A stretch of 52,416 bases of DNA from Pseudomonadota bacterium (GCA_022360315.1 JAKSDA010000405.1:1-52416); one strand, 5' to 3'; positions 1 to 9,495 are shown, counted from the first letter of the stretch. A program made the numbers and translations. Notes: generated by a model from the sequence alone, not told the origin.

Positions 1-68
1 CCCGAACTCTGCTACCATTGTTGGGCAAAGCCCTCCGGCGGACTCCCGCCGGGCGCCCCAGGTGCCCG
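1..68 (-). repeat. 68-bp intergenic repeat, copy A
   Basis: Read on the minus strand this matches 26690-26757 (plus strand) at 62 of 68 positions. Both copies contain a GGCGG / CCGCC hairpin with a 4-nt loop, followed by TTTGCCCAACAATGGTAGCAG. In both cases the element lies downstream of a gene in the same relative orientation (the P460-like gene here, the 25834 gene there). It looks like a small non-coding dispersed repeat; its function is unknown. Only the portion inside the window is visible. Confidence 0.75.
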
Positions 69-107
69 AAATCGGCCGATCGCCGCTCTCGGCCGGGGCG
101 CGCGCAG

Positions 108-133
108 ATTCGGGAAAACGTTTTTTCCCGAAT
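108..133 (-). terminator. Hairpin just after the P460-like gene
   Basis: ATTCGGGAAAA (108-118) pairs perfectly with TTTTCCCGAAT (123-133) around a 4-nt loop, starting 5 nt past the minus-strand stop codon. There is no U-run after the stem on the minus strand, so this is a terminator-like or mRNA-end-protecting hairpin rather than a classic intrinsic terminator. Related TTCCCGAA-type hairpins follow the genes ending at 26775 (minus) and 34846 (plus). Confidence 0.6.
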
Positions 134-137
134 GCTG

Positions 138-1196
138 CTAGGGAACCGCAGTGACAATGTAGTCGGCGTCCTGACTGTGACAGCCAATGCAGCCGGGTTT
201 GGTTCCTTCGGTGGAGCCAATGCGGCCGGCCAGCTTGATGTTATCGGGGTTTTCCTGGACCGCGCCGGCCGGACTGAGCTTGGCCCAAAACCAATCTTTA
301 TTGGCGGCATCGTAGCCCGGCTGCATTTTGACCATGACAGTGATCGAATCGATGTCGGTCACCGTAGCGCTGTTCAAATTGTGTTTGATGATGACCGAAC
401 CCATGGCTGGATTGGCTTTATCGCTGCTGCCGGTGAACGTCGAGTTGACAAAAATGCTGGCATAGCCGTCGCCATGGGGCGCTCCACTGGTCGTCGGATT
501 GTTCGTGCCCGGAAACAGTTGCCAGCCGTTCGTCAACTGGTCGTAGTTTTCGCCCTTGGCCGCGGAAATCACCGCTTCGGCTTTTTTGACCTCATCCCCG
601 CTGCCAAACGCAGCCGCGGGAAAGGGGGTCACAATATAGTCATTGGCGTCCTGGCTGTGGCAGCCAATACAGCCGGGTTTTTCCCCCTCGGTGGAGCCGA
701 TTCGGCCAGCCAGCTTGATGTTATCGGGATTGCTCTGGACCTCACCAGCCGGGCTGAGCTTGGCCCAAAACCAGTCCTTGTGCTCGGTGTCGAAGCCCGC
801 CTCCATCTTGACCATGACAGTGATCGAATCCAGGTCGGTTAGAGACTCGCTTTTTAAATTGTGTTTGATAATGATGGAGTCCTCGTCCGGATTGGCCTTG
901 TCGCTGCTGCCGGCGAACGTCGAGTCGACAAAAATACTCGCAAAGCCGTTTCCGTGGGGAGCGCCGCTGGTCGTCGGATTGATCTTGCCCGGGAAGAGCT
1001 CCCAGCCGTTCATCAACTGGTCGTAGTTTTCGCCCTTGGCCGCCGCGATCAGAGTCTCGGCCTGGCTGACCTCATCGGCCGTGCCAAAGGGGGCTTCGTC
1101 TTCGTCATCGTCCCCGCAGCCGGCCAGCGAAAGGGACACGAGTGCACTAATCGAAATTGCGATAGCAGGTTTGAACGTCCGCATATGCCAACACAT
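138..1196 (-). CDS. Lipoprotein with two tandem cytochrome P460-like domains
   Basis: About 352 residues. The N-terminus has a lipoprotein signal peptide (hydrophobic stretch ending SLSLAGC), so an exported, lipid-anchored protein is expected. Two copies of a ~160-residue domain follow, exactly 480 nt apart at the DNA level. Each carries the cytochrome P460-type signature: a DWFWAKLSPAG segment and a C-terminal CIGCH heme-c motif (residues about 176-180 and 336-340). P460-family proteins bind c-type heme, and some oxidise hydroxylamine or NO-type substrates; which substrate applies here cannot be told. The ATG at 1196 is preferred because AGGGA lies 12 nt upstream on the minus strand; the ATG at 1184 is an alternative. 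It is a single-gene unit ending in a hairpin. The near-identical halves indicate a fairly recent internal duplication. Confidence 0.85.
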   Translation of the reverse strand: MCWHMRTFKPAIAISISALVSLSLAGCGDDDEDEAPFGTADEVSQAETLIAAAKGENYDQLMNGWELFPGKINPTTSGAPHGNGFASIFVDSTFAGSSDKANPDEDSIIIKHNLKSESLTDLDSITVMVKMEAGFDTEHKDWFWAKLSPAGEVQSNPDNIKLAGRIGSTEGEKPGCIGCHSQDANDYIVTPFPAAAFGSGDEVKKAEAVISAAKGENYDQLTNGWQLFPGTNNPTTSGAPHGDGYASIFVNSTFTGSSDKANPAMGSVIIKHNLNSATVTDIDSITVMVKMQPGYDAANKDWFWAKLSPAGAVQENPDNIKLAGRIGSTEGTKPGCIGCHSQDADYIVTAVP

Positions 1197-1967
1197 ACAC
1201 GATTCTGGTCCCTGCTGAAACGATATTATCGGCACCAACGCGCGATTCTGCGCCCCGCACCCATCGGATCGCGTTGGTGGTCCGAGGCGGCGAATATGCC
1301 GCTGTGGAGTGTTCACAAGTGGATGATACGCGCTTTCGTTTGCCCGGTTTCAACAACTCGATATCAAAGGAGGATTGCAATCTCGATCAGAGACCGACGA
1401 AGATTTGGACCGATCGCTCATTCCACTGTGGAAACCCGGTCGCGACAGACCCGGAATCGGGCACAAAACCTGCGGCGCCGGGCCTTGTGAGAAGTTGTTA
1501 GACTGGGTGGTCAGACAGGGTATGCATGTGCTTGGCAGCGTCGAGTCGACATGCGCGACTCCGAGAGCTTGCAGCCGGATGATACATGGGCTGGGTATTT
1601 CCGGCTGCCCATATGTATTGAGTATGTCGCGGGCAACTGAGTGAGTTCGATTACGGAGATACCCGGCCCATACACTGCTCATCAGTAGTCGCAATCGAGT
1701 TGGTCGGGGCCGCTGGGGACTGCTTTGGGCCGCGCAAAAGCGGACAGGCCGGAGCCGAGGTCGATGGCCGAGGCCGATTCAGCGCCGTATCGACCGCGTC
1801 CCGTGCGCCAAACCGGTGGATTTACGCCGATTTCCAAAAAAGTCACGGAGTGGGGGCCCCAGGCCGCACTGGCAGCCGAGATCTGATAGATTCCCCCCCG
1901 AACGCCAACGCCTGCCGGCACCAGTCGCCGCCGCCAGGCAGCTGCACTGATTGGGAGGTCAGAAGGC
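1197..1967. other. Long non-coding interval upstream of gltA and the P460-like gene
   Basis: This 770-nt gap separates two divergent genes. The open frames in it are short, overlap on both strands and show no recognisable motif or good ribosome binding site, so I call none of them. It presumably holds the promoters of both genes, but I see no convincing paired -35/-10 boxes. Confidence 0.5.
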
Positions 1968-3266
1968 ATGTCCGATACCGCAAAACTGGTCCTTGACGGA
2001 AAAGAGCACGATCTCGACATCGTGGTTGGAACACAAAACGAGCGGGCGATCGATATTCGCAAGCTGCGCAGTGAAACGGGCTACATCACCCTCGACTCGG
2101 GGTTTGGCAACACGGGCGCCACGACGAGTGGCATCACGTATCTCGACGGCGAAAACGGTATTCTGCGCTATTGCGGTTATCCCATCGAGGAACTCGCCGA
2201 GAAATCGACATTTGTCGAGACTGCATATCTTCTGATCTTTGGCGAGCTTCCCAATAGCGAGCAGCTCAGCGAGTTCCGCGAGCAACTGACCTACCACAGC
2301 ATGCTGCACGAGGGTATGCGCCATTTCTTCGACGGTTTTCCCCAGGCCGCCCATCCCATGGGGATTCTGTCGTCGATGGTGTGTTCTCTGTCTTCGTATT
2401 ACCCGGACTCGCTGGATCTGGCCAACCAGGACACACACCTCCACATCACGCGGCTTTTGTCCAAGATACGCACCATTGCGGCCTACGGGTACAAGCACTC
2501 CATCGGCCAGCCGATGATGTATCCGCGCAATGAGCTCGATTATTGCGCCAACTTTCTACATATGATGTTTTCTGTGCCGGCCGAGCCGTTCGAGCCCAAC
2601 CCGGTGGCGGTCAGGGCGCTCAACATGCTGCTGGTTCTCCACGCCGACCACGAACAAAATTGCTCGACCTCCACGGTGCGTCTGGTCGGCTCGAGTCACG
2701 CCAATTTGTATGCCTCGATCAGTGCGGGCATTCTGGCTCTGTGGGGACCTCTGCACGGTGGCGCCAACCAGGCTGTGATCGAAATGCTCGAGCACATATG
2801 CGACCCGGACACCTACAATGGCGACTACAAGAAGTTCATGAACGACATCAAGGACAAAAAGTCGGGCCGCCGGCTGATGGGATTTGGCCACCGCGTCTAC
2901 AAGAACTACGATCCGCGGGCCAAGATTCTCAAGAAAATGGCCGACCAAGTGCTCGACCACTTTGGCGTTCAAGATCCGCTCCTGGATGTGGGCAAGAGAC
3001 TCGAGGAGATCGCCCTGGCCGACGACTATTTTGTCGAGCGCAAACTGTATCCCAACGTCGATTTCTATAGCGGCGTTGTGTACAAGGCCATGGGCATCCC
3101 GACCGACATGTTTACAGTGATGTTCGCATTGGGTCGTTTGCCGGGCTGGATCGCCCATTGGCGCGAAATGAGAAACGATCCCAAAAGTCGGATCGGTCGG
3201 CCGAGACAGGTATATACCGGTGCCACCGAGCGCCACTACGTGCCGATCGAAGAGCGGGGCAAGTGA
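1968..3266 (+). CDS. gltA: Citrate synthase (type II)
   Basis: Condenses acetyl-CoA and oxaloacetate to citrate, the entry step of the TCA cycle, in the cytoplasm. The 432-residue length and the N-terminal beta-rich region match hexameric gram-negative citrate synthases. The catalytic triad is visible: His263 in LHGGAN, His308 in GFGHRVYKNYDPRA and Asp365 in NVDFYSG. The start ATG is preceded by GGGAGG and AGAAGG within 16 nt. It appears monocistronic or leads into the GNAT-like gene 53 nt downstream. No anomalies are seen. Confidence 0.97.
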   Translation: MSDTAKLVLDGKEHDLDIVVGTQNERAIDIRKLRSETGYITLDSGFGNTGATTSGITYLDGENGILRYCGYPIEELAEKSTFVETAYLLIFGELPNSEQLSEFREQLTYHSMLHEGMRHFFDGFPQAAHPMGILSSMVCSLSSYYPDSLDLANQDTHLHITRLLSKIRTIAAYGYKHSIGQPMMYPRNELDYCANFLHMMFSVPAEPFEPNPVAVRALNMLLVLHADHEQNCSTSTVRLVGSSHANLYASISAGILALWGPLHGGANQAVIEMLEHICDPDTYNGDYKKFMNDIKDKKSGRRLMGFGHRVYKNYDPRAKILKKMADQVLDHFGVQDPLLDVGKRLEEIALADDYFVERKLYPNVDFYSGVVYKAMGIPTDMFTVMFALGRLPGWIAHWREMRNDPKSRIGRPRQVYTGATERHYVPIEERGK

Positions 3267-3319
3267 GCTGAGGCCGGGTTCCCAGCGATTGCCAGCCAGC
3301 CCATCGAGCGGGTGAGTCG

Positions 3320-4447
3320 GTGAAGCCCAGGATTCGCGAGCTCCGGCCCTCGGATATGGCCGCCTACGTCGATTTATGTGCGTCGCGCCGTGAACTCGAC
3401 CGTCGGGCTGCCGAGGCGCGTGCCGAACTGGTCGAGTGGATTGCGTTTCACAATCCCGACGCCGACGGTAACCCGACCTACTTTGTGGTCGAGCTCGGCG
3501 ATCGCTTGATGGGCCACCTGGGTCGTATGCCGACGCGATTTTCCATCGAGGGCCAGCCTCATCTCGCCTCGTACGTGCACGATCTATTCGTGCATCCAGA
3601 GCTGGTCGGGGTCGGACAGGGGTTTTTTCTGTCCATGCAGCTCTACCGCGAGGCCGAGCGAGCCAGCCAGAGCTTCTGCGCGTTGGTATGGACCAACGAG
3701 ATCAATCTCGCCCTGCAAAAAGCGCGCAAGTACCATCCGATGTGGGCGGATCGCCGTGTCAAGCTACTCCGTGCCGACACGCAGATCGACAAATTGGGGT
3801 CTCAGATGGGGTCTGTCTTCGATCTTCCGCTGGTCAAGAGCGCCGGCAAGACAGTTGCCAGCGCGGCCTTGCGGACGGCGGACGGAATTCTCCAGGGGGT
3901 TGGTTTCGGCTGGCGAAGTGCCGGGGTGACCCGTGCGAAGGCGGCCAAGCTGGTCCAGATCGACCGGTTTGACCGCCGATTCGACGGTTTTGCTGAGCGC
4001 CTGGCCGGGCGATTGGCGATCCATCCGGTCAAGAGTTCCGCGTATCTCAACTGGAAGTATACCGATCGACCGCAGCTCGAGTCGGTGCACTACGCGGCGA
4101 TGGACGACCGTGGACAGATCTGTGGTCTGGTCGTGGTATGCGTTCCCGACAGCGAATTTCGCGAATCGTTTATTCTCGAGCTGTGTGCAGATCCCGAGGA
4201 CCGGGCGACGGTCGCGCTGCTGATCAAACGAGCGGTCGACCATTGCCGCCGGGCGGGCGCCTACACCATCCAGTGCATGGCTACTGATCCGCGCATGATC
4301 GCCGTGCTCGAGCGATTTTTGTTCGTGCCTAGGCCGCCCAAAGAGCCGTTTTTTCTGGCCAACCCCGACCGCTACTCCAGGCCCGCAGTGCTTCGGGCAG
4401 TGGACAACTGGCACCTGTCGGCCGGTGACTCGGAAGGCACGGTCTGA
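3320..4447 (+). CDS. GNAT-like acyltransferase, probably two GNAT folds
   Basis: 375 residues starting at GTG. The first half reads like a GNAT acetyltransferase: an IRELRPSDMAAYVDLC opening, then a VHDLFVHPELVGVGQGF segment corresponding to the acyl-CoA-binding beta4/alpha3 region (canonical R/Q-x-x-G-x-G/A). The second half again ends in a mixed alpha/beta region with LCADPEDRATVALLIKRAV, suggesting a second GNAT-like unit. The substrate is unknown; no neighbour indicates one. It follows citrate synthase in the same direction and may be cotranscribed. A weak GAGCGGGTGAG precedes the start. Confidence 0.7.
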   Translation: MKPRIRELRPSDMAAYVDLCASRRELDRRAAEARAELVEWIAFHNPDADGNPTYFVVELGDRLMGHLGRMPTRFSIEGQPHLASYVHDLFVHPELVGVGQGFFLSMQLYREAERASQSFCALVWTNEINLALQKARKYHPMWADRRVKLLRADTQIDKLGSQMGSVFDLPLVKSAGKTVASAALRTADGILQGVGFGWRSAGVTRAKAAKLVQIDRFDRRFDGFAERLAGRLAIHPVKSSAYLNWKYTDRPQLESVHYAAMDDRGQICGLVVVCVPDSEFRESFILELCADPEDRATVALLIKRAVDHCRRAGAYTIQCMATDPRMIAVLERFLFVPRPPKEPFFLANPDRYSRPAVLRAVDNWHLSAGDSEGTV

Positions 4448-4521
4448 TCGAAACCGACTCGCGTTGCATGCGTTCCAACCGGATCACGTGTAGATGGATG
4501 GTTGGTCGGCCTTGGCAGTCG

Positions 4522-5223
4522 TCACGGCAGTCGGCGGTCGGCTGGATAGCAGCAGTAGAGCGCATAGGCGATGCGGGCCTGCGAGCTGCAATTGGGCAGT
4601 CCACCGTGGATGACATTGTCGTGGATCAGTACCACGTCGCCCGCTGCCATAGGACACGGTGCGACCCGATCCGGGTCGATGGCCGCGTCATCGACAACTG
4701 GCTCGATACGGTGAGAACTGGCTGTCTCGGCATGAGAACCGGGCAGGAACTGGAGACAGCCGTTGTGCAATTCGACGTCGTCGAGCGGGGTCCACAGGGT
4801 GACCGAATCGACAATACGGGCGGGCCGATTCTGAGTGGAGTGTCGATGCCACACGGTCCCGGCGGCGTGCGCTGGCTTGTCGAGAAAGAGACCGTGAATG
4901 GTGAGACGATCTGCCGAGACGCCCAAGAGATCGGCGACCGTGGCAAGTGCCCGGTGATGGAACGCAGTTTTGCCAAGTTCGGAACATGCGGTTTCGGGAC
5001 TGGGCAATTTCTCGAGAGACAGGTTGCCATCTCTGTCCATTTCGCGGCGTGGTTTCGGCGCGGTTTTGCGCAAACGAGAATAGACTGTTCGAAACAGCGC
5101 GAGTTCGGCGGATGTGGTGAGGCCTGGCAAGACCACATAGCCTCGTGTTCGGTACACGGCGAGCGCAGCGTCGTCCAGGATCGCCGATTGCGCCACCTCT
5201 CCTTTGGCCCTCACAACCCTCAT
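4522..5223 (-). CDS. Phytanoyl-CoA dioxygenase (PhyH)-like protein
   Basis: About 233 residues with the PhyH double-stranded beta-helix pattern: an RTRGYVVLPGL opening, LDDVELHNGCLQFLPGSH, and GDVVLIHDNVIHGG ... NCSSQARIAY at the C-terminus (distal His and 2-oxoglutarate-binding Arg). The proximal metal motif reads WHRHS where the family normally has WHxD, so the carboxylate ligand appears replaced by His. It could be an altered-metal oxygenase or a non-catalytic member. I chose the ATG at 5223 because the family similarity starts there; a GTG at 5325 overlapping the upstream HEAT gene's stop as GTGA would add 34 residues of low-similarity sequence. It is last in a minus-strand run with the HEAT and DUF6178 genes. 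Confidence 0.75.
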   Translation of the reverse strand: MRVVRAKGEVAQSAILDDAALAVYRTRGYVVLPGLTTSAELALFRTVYSRLRKTAPKPRREMDRDGNLSLEKLPSPETACSELGKTAFHHRALATVADLLGVSADRLTIHGLFLDKPAHAAGTVWHRHSTQNRPARIVDSVTLWTPLDDVELHNGCLQFLPGSHAETASSHRIEPVVDDAAIDPDRVAPCPMAAGDVVLIHDNVIHGGLPNCSSQARIAYALYCCYPADRRLP

Positions 5224-5321
5224 ATGGCTGTTGTAGCATGCTGTCAGCCGGACGGCCCGGCGAGCAATGCGAGTTATTGCGGAGTGGCGCGGTTCTTTGC
5301 ATCGTCCGGCCGGATTTGCCG

Positions 5322-6329
5322 TCACCGGGCCGAAAATGTGCGGGTTGCCTCGGCGATCAGCCGGTCGTCACCGCGTTGCGAGCAGGCGGCCAGAACGCGC
5401 TGTCCGAGCTGTTTGTCGTGGTGGTAGGCGGCCAGGGCGGACAGCGCGTCGCCGGCCATTGCAGAGCTGCCCCGGGCCAGGCGATCGAGCAAGTGGGCCC
5501 AGGCGTCGTCGGTGCGCAACATGGCGATGGCCACGAAAGCGATGCGGCGCTCGGCAGCCGAGACGCAGTTTTCGGCATGGGTGCAAAGCGGTGCGAGAGC
5601 ACCGGCCAGGCGGGATTCGCCGAGGGCCAGACAGGCCGCTTCGCGCCGGTCACTGGTGCGGTCGGACAAGAGCGACGCCACGTACTCGATTTCGGTGTCC
5701 GGTGAAAGAGACAGTAGCGCACCGAGAAAGGTGACCAGGACCTGGCTATTTTCTTCGCCGCAGCGAATTCTCAGGCGCAAGAGCGGAACGGCGATCTCGC
5801 TGTTGCCGCTGCACGCCATTGCCTGGGCAGCTCCCGAGCGCGCATTGGGTTCGGGATCGGCCAGAAGCTCGGCCAGTGGAGGCCAGATGTCGGGGTACCG
5901 TCCGTTGACCAAAGCGATTGCGGCCAGTGCGCGAAGCTGGCCAGCGGTGTCGCTTTCGCCGCCCCATCCCGGCTCGTCCTGGGTGTGGCGCAGCGCCCGG
6001 CGATAGGCGTCCTCGGCATCGCAATCGAGCTGGCCAAGAGCTCGCACAAGGGCGATTTTGGCTCTGCACTGGGGATCGCGTTTGACCGGATCGGTCATGA
6101 ACCGGTCGAATGCGGAGGTCATGAGTGGGCTCAGATCGCCGATCTCGGCGCCGCTGAACCCGCCGGCCTCGCCGATCTCGCCGATGATGTGGGCTGCGCT
6201 GGCCACCACGAGGTTGCTCTTGTGAGCGAGAGCTGCGCGCAGGCGATCCCGGCTTTGCGGATTGTTCGGGTCGTCTCGCAGAGCGGTCAGTTGTTCGAGT
6301 TCTCGTTCGATTTTGCTGCGTCTTGCCAC
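5322..6329 (-). CDS. HEAT-repeat protein
   Basis: 335 residues made of repeated alpha-helical pairs of HEAT type (for example NARSGAAQAMACSGNSEIAV and DRREAACLALGESRLAGALA). There is no signal peptide or membrane segment, so a cytoplasmic protein-protein scaffold is likely. It starts at GTG 31 nt after the DUF6178 stop and its TGA overlaps a possible GTG of the PhyH-like gene, so the three genes are probably one transcript. The partner is unknown. Confidence 0.8.
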   Translation of the reverse strand: MARRSKIERELEQLTALRDDPNNPQSRDRLRAALAHKSNLVVASAAHIIGEIGEAGGFSGAEIGDLSPLMTSAFDRFMTDPVKRDPQCRAKIALVRALGQLDCDAEDAYRRALRHTQDEPGWGGESDTAGQLRALAAIALVNGRYPDIWPPLAELLADPEPNARSGAAQAMACSGNSEIAVPLLRLRIRCGEENSQVLVTFLGALLSLSPDTEIEYVASLLSDRTSDRREAACLALGESRLAGALAPLCTHAENCVSAAERRIAFVAIAMLRTDDAWAHLLDRLARGSSAMAGDALSALAAYHHDKQLGQRVLAACSQRGDDRLIAEATRTFSAR

Positions 6330-6360
6330 GGCTGGTCAGTCCTGGTCCCGGGTGTGGCGC

Positions 6361-8115
6361 TCAATGTCGCTCGGCTGCCAGAACGACGCCGTCGACGAAA
6401 CGCGGGTCGAGCGGATCTCGGGTTGTCAATATCCGCTGCCCCAGTTCACCGAGTCGGGTCAGCCAGTCGGTGACGAGCTGGGGGACAAGGTGGTGAGCGG
6501 CATCGACGCGAGCCCGATGGACGAGCTCGCGCACGGCTTGATTGGCGCGGTCTTGCGCGAGCCGGTTCAGGGATGGGCCGCCCGGTTCACGGGTCACTTG
6601 ATCTGTTGTTTGATCGGCCGCTCGACCGGTTATTCGATCGGTCGTCCGATCCGCTGTGCACGACTGGGCAAAGCGGTGCAGATCGGCGGTTGAAAGAGGG
6701 GTCGGAGCCAGCCGGTCGCCGAGCATGGCGCGAATCAGAGCTGTGCGCACGTAGTCGTCGAGTTCGGGGCGGGGCTCGGGGGTGTGGGCCAGCGCGATGA
6801 GATCGACGCCGAGCGTTTCGGCGATGGCAACCCGCAGGGCCAGTGTAGACAGCTCGTCGGCGACCCGCCGCACGTCGGCCACGGTGACAAACGGGCGGGC
6901 TCCGTCGCCCGGTGGATCGTCCAGCACACGGGGAAAAAACGGTCGTCGGCGGAGCAGTTCGGCGAGCATGGAGGGCACCGGCTCGGCAGCGGTCGCAGCG
7001 CGCTGGGCCAGAGCACGGGCCAATCGGGCCAGCCGGACAGTCACGGTGTAGCCCGCTCGATGGAGTCTGGTCAGCGAGATACTGTGGAGCGCAGCTGCGG
7101 CCCGACTCAGGTCGCCCCCGGTCACCGTCTCCAGACCGAGAGATACTGCGGCTGCAGCGTGTTCGGCGCCGATCAGCTGGGCCTGCTCGTCACTGGGGGA
7201 TACCCGCGCCGCCGACAGGACTTTGTTGAGTAAAACCATGAAGGCATTCTCCAGCCTGGCCGATTCGTCGGGGCTGGTGCGCTGGTCGATCCGGTCGAGC
7301 GCCCGGGCGAGGAAGCTGGTTCCAACCACGCGCTCGGCGACCGGGGCGGGCAGCAGACCGGGCACTTCGGTGGGATCTTCGACCCGGCCAAATCGATCCT
7401 CGGTGCCTTCGCCGATGCGTACCGATTTCGGGTCAAGAGGCCGAAATACCTCGACAGCCTGGTAAAAATCGACGTAGCCGAGGTCCGACATCCGGCCCGA
7501 GCGCCAGCGATAACTCATCTCTTCGAGCTCGCTCACCGGCTCTGAACGAACTGCCATGAGAGTGTGGCGAGCGATCGCGCCGGTCGGATCGGCGCGGTAG
7601 AGATGGTCGATGATCCGGTGGACGAGTCGTACTGTATCGCGATCGTCCGAGATCAGCTTGATCGCGAAATAGGTGTCGGGCGTCATCACGACCGGTCTGT
7701 CGTCCGCATCGTCGGGCTCCTCGCCCAGGCTGAGATCGAAGACGAGGACATTCCGGGCCAGAAATAGTGCGGTGAGCTCGGTGTCTAGCACTTGCCATAC
7801 CTGGCCAAATTTCTGGTATCCGATCTCGGCCAGGGCGGCGAACCACGGATTGACTGCCTCGACCTGGATATGGTCGCGGTTCCATGCATCGAGGTCGACA
7901 CAGCCGCGGATCTGTTCGGGCGTGACCAGGGCGATCAGTTCGATCGCGTCGGAGAAGCCGACCTCGTGGACCAGTTGATGGAGGTCGGTCGCCGACAGAT
8001 CGGCCACAGCGGCGGCCGGATCGTCCGCAGCCAGGAGAGACTCGAGTTTTTCTTGGCCGCGCGGAGCTGCGATTCGAGCGCGCAGTCGCGACAGCGGCAG
8101 GGGATCGCCTGTCAT
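6361..8115 (-). CDS. DUF6178 family protein
   Basis: 584 residues when begun at the ATG at 8115 (TGDPLPLSRLRARI...). It matches the DUF6178 pattern known mainly from deltaproteobacterial-type genomes: an N-terminal LLAADDPAAAVADLSATDL segment, then AIELIALVTPEQIRGCVDLDAW and a long helical remainder. It is mostly helical and soluble, of unknown function. Near the C-terminus there is a Thr/Asp/Arg-rich stretch (DRTTDRITGRAADQTTDQ). The open frame extends further upstream to 8817, but that part lies antisense over tilS and reads as a shadow. First gene of a minus-strand run, divergent from tilS with a ~100-nt spacer. Confidence 0.8.
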   Translation of the reverse strand: MTGDPLPLSRLRARIAAPRGQEKLESLLAADDPAAAVADLSATDLHQLVHEVGFSDAIELIALVTPEQIRGCVDLDAWNRDHIQVEAVNPWFAALAEIGYQKFGQVWQVLDTELTALFLARNVLVFDLSLGEEPDDADDRPVVMTPDTYFAIKLISDDRDTVRLVHRIIDHLYRADPTGAIARHTLMAVRSEPVSELEEMSYRWRSGRMSDLGYVDFYQAVEVFRPLDPKSVRIGEGTEDRFGRVEDPTEVPGLLPAPVAERVVGTSFLARALDRIDQRTSPDESARLENAFMVLLNKVLSAARVSPSDEQAQLIGAEHAAAAVSLGLETVTGGDLSRAAAALHSISLTRLHRAGYTVTVRLARLARALAQRAATAAEPVPSMLAELLRRRPFFPRVLDDPPGDGARPFVTVADVRRVADELSTLALRVAIAETLGVDLIALAHTPEPRPELDDYVRTALIRAMLGDRLAPTPLSTADLHRFAQSCTADRTTDRITGRAADQTTDQVTREPGGPSLNRLAQDRANQAVRELVHRARVDAAHHLVPQLVTDWLTRLGELGQRILTTRDPLDPRFVDGVVLAAERH

Positions 8116-8217
8116 CGCGGAGCAGAAGGTAGTGCGAGTGGGCGGGCCAGGCAAGCGTGCCGGGCAGAATGGGTACGTCCTCGCGGGAGCAGTGCCAACT
8201 CCGGCTATGCTAGGGCT

Positions 8218-9495
8218 GTGGCTGGCCCCTGCCTGCGCGATCGCGTGCTCGACAATTTGCTCGCCAGTGGTGTGAGTGCGGCCGACCGCCTCGCCGTGGC
8301 ATGCTCGGGCGGCCCTGATTCGGCGGTGCTCGCCGACATCGCCATGGCGCTGTCCAGGCACGGGGCTGTCGGCCCGGTCGCACTTGTCCACGTCGATCAC
8401 GGACTGCGTCCGGATTCGGCGCGAGACGCAGACGCAGTCCGCGCGCTGGCCGGCCGCGGCAATGCCGCGGTACATGTCGTGCGGGTCGAGGTCGACCGCC
8501 GCAGCGCCTCGCTCGAACGGGCTGCCCGCGAGGCTCGCTACGCCGCGTTCGACCGGGCGGCCAGGCAGTGGGGATGGCATTTTATCTTGCTCGCTCACAC
8601 CGCCTCGGACCAGGCCGAGACTGTGCTCATGCGCGTTTTGCGCGGTGCCGGAGTGACCGGCGTGGCCGGAATCCCGGCCCTGCGAGACCGGTATGTGCGC
8701 CCGCTTCTCACCACCCGGCGAGCCGAGATCGAACGCTACGCGGCCGAACACGGCCTCGCTCCTGTGCGCGATCCGATGAACGACGACCCGACGTTTTTCC
8801 GCAGCCGGATCCGGCACCGCTGGCTGCCCGCATTGCGAGCCGAGAACCCCGGTCTCGATCGAGCTCTGTGTCAGCTCGCCGAATCAGCTCGTCAACAGAG
8901 ACAAGTACTTGACTTTGCTTCGATGATGATCCTCGAACAGGCCCGGATCGAGACGCGGGGTCACGCCGCCGTGGGACTGCGGGTGAGCGAGCTGGCACGC
9001 GCCCCCGACCCGGTGATTGGACGTGCTCTGGCCCTGGCCGTGCAGTCGTGCCCTGCGGCTTCTCTCGAGGCCCGGCATCAGCGTGTTCTACTCGATCTGG
9101 TCCGGCGCCCGGCGGCCGGGACGATTCCGCTCGACCTGCCGGGATTTCGCGCGGTTCGCGAGTACGATACGCTGTGGCTCGAGTTTGTCCCCGGCACCCT
9201 GCCAGACTCCTGGGACGCGACCGTCGAGGGGCCGGAGCAGGATTACATCATCCGGCACTGGCAGCCGGGCGATCGCATGAGGCCCGCCCGTCTCAAAGGG
9301 CGCTCGCGCAAGCTGAGCGACCTATTCGCCGACGCCAAAGTACCGCGCCGACTGCGCGAGCGGGCCATCGTGGTGGCGCGGAAGCGCGATGGGGTCATCG
9401 AGTGGGCTCAGTACATCGGTCCGGCCTTCAAGTCAGCTGTGGACGTCGTCTTGACGAGGTCCGATCCCATAGCTAGTAATAACATGTCGGATTGA
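8218..9495 (+). CDS. tilS: tRNA(Ile)-lysidine synthase
   Basis: Ligates lysine to C34 of the CAU-anticodon tRNA(Ile) using ATP, so that AUA is read as Ile. The PP-loop SGGPDS sits at residues 30-35, followed by the VHVDHGLR and LAHTASDQAET motifs of the N-terminal ATPase. The C-terminal TilS domain has RHWQPGDRMRP and RKLSDLFADAKVPRRLRE. I start at GTG 8218, preceded by CTAGGG; the longer open frame back to 7792 is antisense to DUF6178 and is not supported. 425 residues is typical. The order tilS-ftsH is common in bacteria. Confidence 0.93.
   Translation: MAGPCLRDRVLDNLLASGVSAADRLAVACSGGPDSAVLADIAMALSRHGAVGPVALVHVDHGLRPDSARDADAVRALAGRGNAAVHVVRVEVDRRSASLERAAREARYAAFDRAARQWGWHFILLAHTASDQAETVLMRVLRGAGVTGVAGIPALRDRYVRPLLTTRRAEIERYAAEHGLAPVRDPMNDDPTFFRSRIRHRWLPALRAENPGLDRALCQLAESARQQRQVLDFASMMILEQARIETRGHAAVGLRVSELARAPDPVIGRALALAVQSCPAASLEARHQRVLLDLVRRPAAGTIPLDLPGFRAVREYDTLWLEFVPGTLPDSWDATVEGPEQDYIIRHWQPGDRMRPARLKGRSRKLSDLFADAKVPRRLRERAIVVARKRDGVIEWAQYIGPAFKSAVDVVLTRSDPIASNNMSD

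Noticed and set aside
1350..1996. Several 60-126-codon frames between the P460-like gene and gltA
   Set aside because: Overlap on both strands, no motif and no ribosome binding site.
7792..8217. Upstream extension of the tilS frame
   Set aside because: It overlaps DUF6178 on the other strand and adds no PP-loop family sequence; GTG 8218 fits.
8116..8817. N-terminal extension of the DUF6178 frame on the minus strand
   Set aside because: It lies antisense across tilS, whose motifs are clear, and adds residues unlike the family.
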